From CALREA01 sp041674865 (lineage in GTDB: Bacteria > Patescibacteriota > Gracilibacteria > UBA1369 > UBA12463): a stretch of 40,834 nucleotides of DNA. Within the stretch, counting starts at the first letter, position 1, and every line of letters begins with the position of its first letter. Below the pieces are notes generated by a model that did not search any database, was not told where the DNA came from, and saw only the letters and a list, made by a program, of their open reading frames with translations. Position numbers and translations under genes: made by a program. Positions 37,783 through 40,834 of the stretch are shown piece by piece. The DNA is taken from assembly GCA_041674865.1 (NCBI GenBank), contig JBAYUX010000005.1:1-40834 (forward strand), in the 5' to 3' direction.

Positions 37783-39426
37783 TTACTTCTTCGCAACCTT
37801 TGCCTTCTTCTTTTTGCCGAATAGTCGTCCGAGTCCGACAGAAGCGATGGCAATAAGTCCTATTTCAGGACCGGTTTCAACAATCTTAATCTTCACAGTC
37901 TTACCCTTACTTTCATTACCATTAGCATCCTTTGATGTGATCTTAAAATAGTTCACACCAGGAGTAAGTGTTGACGCTTCGAAAGCGGTATTTTCCTTTG
38001 CAAGTGTCTTGAGCGCGCCATATGTTTTGTCATCAGTGCTGTGGTAAACAACATAGTTCAAAAGGTCGCCCGCTGAGTTTTTGCTGCCTGTCCACTTCAA
38101 CTTCGCACCGAGATTCTTTAAGGCGCTAACAACGAGATTAGTGACTTCTTCAGGTGGGGTTGTATCGGAAACTGGAACGAGGGCATCACCATTCTTGAAA
38201 TCAAAAGTATTTTTCCCTTCGACCATGCCCTTGCCATCGGCATCAACAATATCCTTTGCAGTAAGTGTATATTCAACACCAGGTTCAAGAGTTGTAGTAA
38301 CCAAAACATCCATCTTGTTATCGTCGATAAATACTCCGCTCAACTCAAGAGGATTTTTATCATCACCTTTCTTGGTAAGAACAAAATTCGCAGAAGGATC
38401 GATGCTAAACACAGAAGCCTTTGAAAGACTTACCTTGATAGTTGTATCGTTTTCAACTTTCACGTCTTTAATGATAAGATCTCCATCCTTTGGGGTTGCT
38501 GCATCTGCGCTCGCAACGAGTTTGTCTTCACCTTTTGTAACAGCTGCATCTTTTTTGGTATCTACAGCAGGAGCTGGAGCGGCTGGGTGAAGCTTAATAT
38601 AATCTTCTTTACTGATAGGGCTTCCTGTAAATGTAGCCGTATCAGAAGTTCCGCTATTAATAGGGTTACCGGCAATATCTTCGATTTGGATTCCTGCAGT
38701 AGCGATATACTCACTTCCTGGATTCTGCTCATCAGTTTCAAGAATGAATGACATACCTGTTTTATCTTCTGCGTCGAGAGTAACGCTCTTTACCTTCAAG
38801 TTTTCGTATGTGTAGTTATCCTGAACAGTAAAAGACTTATCAGCATCCTGAGTAGGAAGTTTTACGACTTCTGAGAAAGTAACACGAACCTGATTTTTAT
38901 TGAGAGCAAAAGCCTTTGCAACAGTTGGAGCTGTAACGTCTGGACCACCTACTCCGTTGGCCGCGACAACAGTCGAACTTGTTTTCCCAAAAATTCCCGC
39001 GCCGGCATCCGCCACGACTCCACTCATCGGAACCGCACCAGCGTATGGGCTGTAACTTTCACTTTCATTCTTCGCAGCATCGTATGCTGTGACCGCAAAG
39101 AAATATTTCTTTCCATTTTGGAGTTTCTTCACCGTGTACTTCGTAACATTTCCGACATCAACAGAGTTCGAATACTTCGCAGTATTATCGCTCGTGACCT
39201 CGTCGTTACCGAAATAAACATTGTAGCCTTTGACAGCGACATTATCCGTCGCAGCCGGCCAGCTCAATGCCACAGAAGCATCACCAGACATTGCAGTGAG
39301 CTTGTCGACATCACTTGGAGCCACAGCATCTTTTACGGTGACGGCAGCAAGTGCAATACTTGATACGCTGACGAGCATTGCAGCGCCGAGTACAGAACTG
39401 AAGAGAACCTTGAATGATCGAGTCAT
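37783..39426 (-). CDS. Secreted fibronectin type III protein with C-terminal anchor
   Basis: The 547-residue protein has a signal peptide (MTRSFKVLFSSVLGAAMLV..., ending ALA near residue 27). A first fibronectin type III domain (about 33-125) is followed by two Ig-like 'SbsA'-type domains (about 165-270 and 300-420) and a second fibronectin domain (about 425-515). It ends with TGPEIG, a hydrophobic helix and a lysine-rich tail (KKKKAKVAKK), the plan of a cell-wall or membrane sorting signal. The ATG at 39426 is chosen for the signal peptide; upstream ATGs lie at or before the transcription start. It should be a major surface protein given its consensus promoter. Confidence 0.85.
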   Translation of the reverse strand: MTRSFKVLFSSVLGAAMLVSVSSIALAAVTVKDAVAPSDVDKLTAMSGDASVALSWPAATDNVAVKGYNVYFGNDEVTSDNTAKYSNSVDVGNVTKYTVKKLQNGKKYFFAVTAYDAAKNESESYSPYAGAVPMSGVVADAGAGIFGKTSSTVVAANGVGGPDVTAPTVAKAFALNKNQVRVTFSEVVKLPTQDADKSFTVQDNYTYENLKVKSVTLDAEDKTGMSFILETDEQNPGSEYIATAGIQIEDIAGNPINSGTSDTATFTGSPISKEDYIKLHPAAPAPAVDTKKDAAVTKGEDKLVASADAATPKDGDLIIKDVKVENDTTIKVSLSKASVFSIDPSANFVLTKKGDDKNPLELSGVFIDDNKMDVLVTTTLEPGVEYTLTAKDIVDADGKGMVEGKNTFDFKNGDALVPVSDTTPPEEVTNLVVSALKNLGAKLKWTGSKNSAGDLLNYVVYHSTDDKTYGALKTLAKENTAFEASTLTPGVNYFKITSKDANGNESKGKTVKIKIVETGPEIGLIAIASVGLGRLFGKKKKAKVAKK

Positions 39427-39486
39427 ACGTTTTTGTTTTAATTGTTTATATTTTTTTGGAAAGTTCCTTTCAAAACTTTTCATATC

Positions 39487-39515
39487 ATTATAGCAAAAAT
39501 AACCCAAAGTGTCAA
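39487..39515 (-). promoter_or_regulatory. Perfect consensus promoter of the fibronectin-type gene
   Basis: On the minus strand TTGACA (39510-39515), exactly 17 bases and TATAAT (39487-39492) match the sigma-70 consensus at all twelve positions. The leader is about 54 bases and contains a small GAAAG/CTTTC hairpin. Strong constitutive expression is expected. Confidence 0.85.
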
Positions 39516-39641
39516 CAACTCAAGAGTAAGTATTACTAAGACACATGTACCACGTTTGTACAAAGCCTCTTCATCTGATACAGTAAAGCCAATTGGGCCG
39601 CCAAAGCGGTCAACTTCGTAGCTACCTGTACTGATTCCTTT

Positions 39642-40834
39642 ATGAAGCTAAGAATCGCCCCAGCCATTTCGCAAGAGGTCCCTCGCCTTCTTCTCGGCAT
39701 CGTGGTCGTCAAAAACGCGAACAACAGTCGAAATAACTCAGTCATTCCGAGTCTGATTCGTGGCGCAATCGCCTCAAAGCAGAAGGAGCTTCAGAAAAAT
39801 CCAATAGAATCACACGACTCCGTCCAACTCTGGAAGGTTATTGATAAAGATCCACACATCGCTCACCTTCTTCAGGCCGTTCAAGAAAACGACTATTTGA
39901 GCTTCGGAAACTCACTCGAAGACCTCGCACTCCTCTACTCGATTCGAAGCGAGGTGCCTATTGTCTGTTTCGATCTTGATGAAATTTGTGGAGATATTGA
40001 GCTCACACACGCAACCGGAAGTGAGCCGTTCCGACCACGTTCGACGATTAAACTTGAACATGCGAGCCCAAACGAAGTTGTCTATCGTGATCGCGCAGGC
40101 GCTCTCGCACGACAGTGGGCGAAACATATTTCACAGAGAACTTCTCTTACAACCGACACAAAAAACGCTGCATGGATGATTGAAACTATCGGCGATATTT
40201 CTCTTGAGAAGATGAAAAGCATGCTCAAAGAAATTGAACGAACCGTAAAAAGCTATTGCGGCGGAACAGTAGAAATGGCGGTTATCGGTGAAACTATTAC
40301 GGAAATTGATCTCGGAATTACTGGGAAGACAGGCCTCAATGATGCGGACTACAAGCCAGATCCACGACGTCTCGCCTTCCACCAAAAACTTCTCGACAAC
40401 TTCGAAAAAATGCGACAAGCATCCATCGCCGGCAAAAAAGGCGAGAGCGGAATGTCGATGTCTGCGAAGGGAGAAAAGAAATTATCAGCGCCAGAGATAG
40501 AAAAAGAATTACCTCAACCGACAGAAGAGAAGGAGCTTCCAGTGCCAACTCCAGAGGCTGAATTACCAGCTCCAGAAGCAGAAAAAATGCTTCCTCCACC
40601 GGAGCCAGAGGTAGAGCTTCCGGCACCAGCAGTTGAAAAAGAATTGCCAGCCCCAAAAGAAGAGAAAGAACTTCCACCTCCAACAAAAACAGAAGCATCT
40701 CTCATCGAAATGCTCACGAAAAAGTTCACACGAAAATCTGAACCGACCAAACCAAATCTCACCGGACTCCTCAGTGATCAGCTCAAAAAAGTCCTTAAAG
40801 ATGCGGTAAAAAAGGCATACCCAGAAAATACAGA
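39642..40834 (+). CDS. B3/B4-domain protein, possibly fused to arginyl-tRNA synthetase (partial)
   Basis: The frame is open to the end of the window, so only the first 397 residues are seen. Residues about 1-230 match the B3/B4 tRNA-binding and editing domain known from PheRS beta and stand-alone editors ('LLLGIVVVKNANN' start and 'DLALLYSIRSEVPIVCFDLDEI'). Residues about 280-345 are a Pro/Glu-rich spacer of repeated ELPxP units. From about 366, 'NLTGLLSDQLKKVLKDAVKK' resembles the opening of arginyl-tRNA synthetase. The ATG at 39642 is the first in this frame, which is closed upstream by a TGA at 39576. A GC-rich hairpin lies in the leader near 39595-39613. Confidence 0.7.
   Translation, partial: MKLRIAPAISQEVPRLLLGIVVVKNANNSRNNSVIPSLIRGAIASKQKELQKNPIESHDSVQLWKVIDKDPHIAHLLQAVQENDYLSFGNSLEDLALLYSIRSEVPIVCFDLDEICGDIELTHATGSEPFRPRSTIKLEHASPNEVVYRDRAGALARQWAKHISQRTSLTTDTKNAAWMIETIGDISLEKMKSMLKEIERTVKSYCGGTVEMAVIGETITEIDLGITGKTGLNDADYKPDPRRLAFHQKLLDNFEKMRQASIAGKKGESGMSMSAKGEKKLSAPEIEKELPQPTEEKELPVPTPEAELPAPEAEKMLPPPEPEVELPAPAVEKELPAPKEEKELPPPTKTEASLIEMLTKKFTRKSEPTKPNLTGLLSDQLKKVLKDAVKKAYPENT

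Noticed and set aside
40486..40690. Non-coding tandem repeat at the right end
   Set aside because: The periodicity follows ELPxP codons in an open frame; it is a protein spacer, not a DNA repeat element.
1..40834. tRNA, rRNA or tmRNA genes
   Set aside because: Reading both strands by eye I found no cloverleaf with a TTCRANNC arm. A tRNA scan would be needed to exclude a divergent one.

Overview
The window looks like a chromosomal segment of a small-genome bacterium, most probably a member of the Patescibacteria/Candidate Phyla Radiation. Support is indirect: core genes are scattered singly between unknown genes, surface proteins carry S-layer homology (SLH) domains, several genes start a few bases after a -10 box, and Shine-Dalgarno sequences are mostly absent. 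No in-frame TGA occurs inside the large genes, so the standard bacterial code applies. The lineage was not tested by any search.

Bases 1 to about 4560 are the distal part of an integron gene-cassette array. Seven attC-like sites separate small same-strand cassettes that encode membrane proteins, two SRPBCC/AHSA1-like proteins, a GNAT acetyltransferase, a DUF3592-like protein and a DUF2200 protein. No integrase lies in the window; the array continues off the left edge. The cassette ends carry inverted repeats that extend well beyond the usual core sites. The last attC sites are decayed, and a lipoprotein gene lies beyond them.

From 5.4 kb the content is core genome. In order: an RluA-type pseudouridine synthase, a small unknown gene, a KamA-like radical SAM enzyme, a methyltransferase, rlmH, a double-length D-alanine-D-alanine ligase-like gene, a lipoprotein, and a minus-strand group of ybeY, a GH18-like protein and an FG-GAP/SLH surface protein. 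Next come a membrane-tethered HTH regulator preceded by a cluster of short repeats, two DUF881 genes, murI, an HxlR regulator divergent from a nitroreductase, guaA, an O-antigen-ligase-like protein, an SLH surface protein, lysS, dnaB, yraN, a PEGA protein, comM, murA, a ComEC-like metallo-hydrolase, a fibronectin-type surface protein, and a partial gene that starts with a B3/B4 tRNA-editing-like domain.

Three themes stand out. Peptidoglycan precursor genes (murI, murA, ddl-like) and exported surface proteins indicate a Gram-positive-like, S-layer-bearing envelope. Genes linked to DNA uptake and processing (comM, the ComEC-like hydrolase and, less exactly, yraN) share an unusual upstream sequence, which suggests one regulon. 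A cassette array in the same segment gives a plausible use for DNA taken up, although that link is inference.
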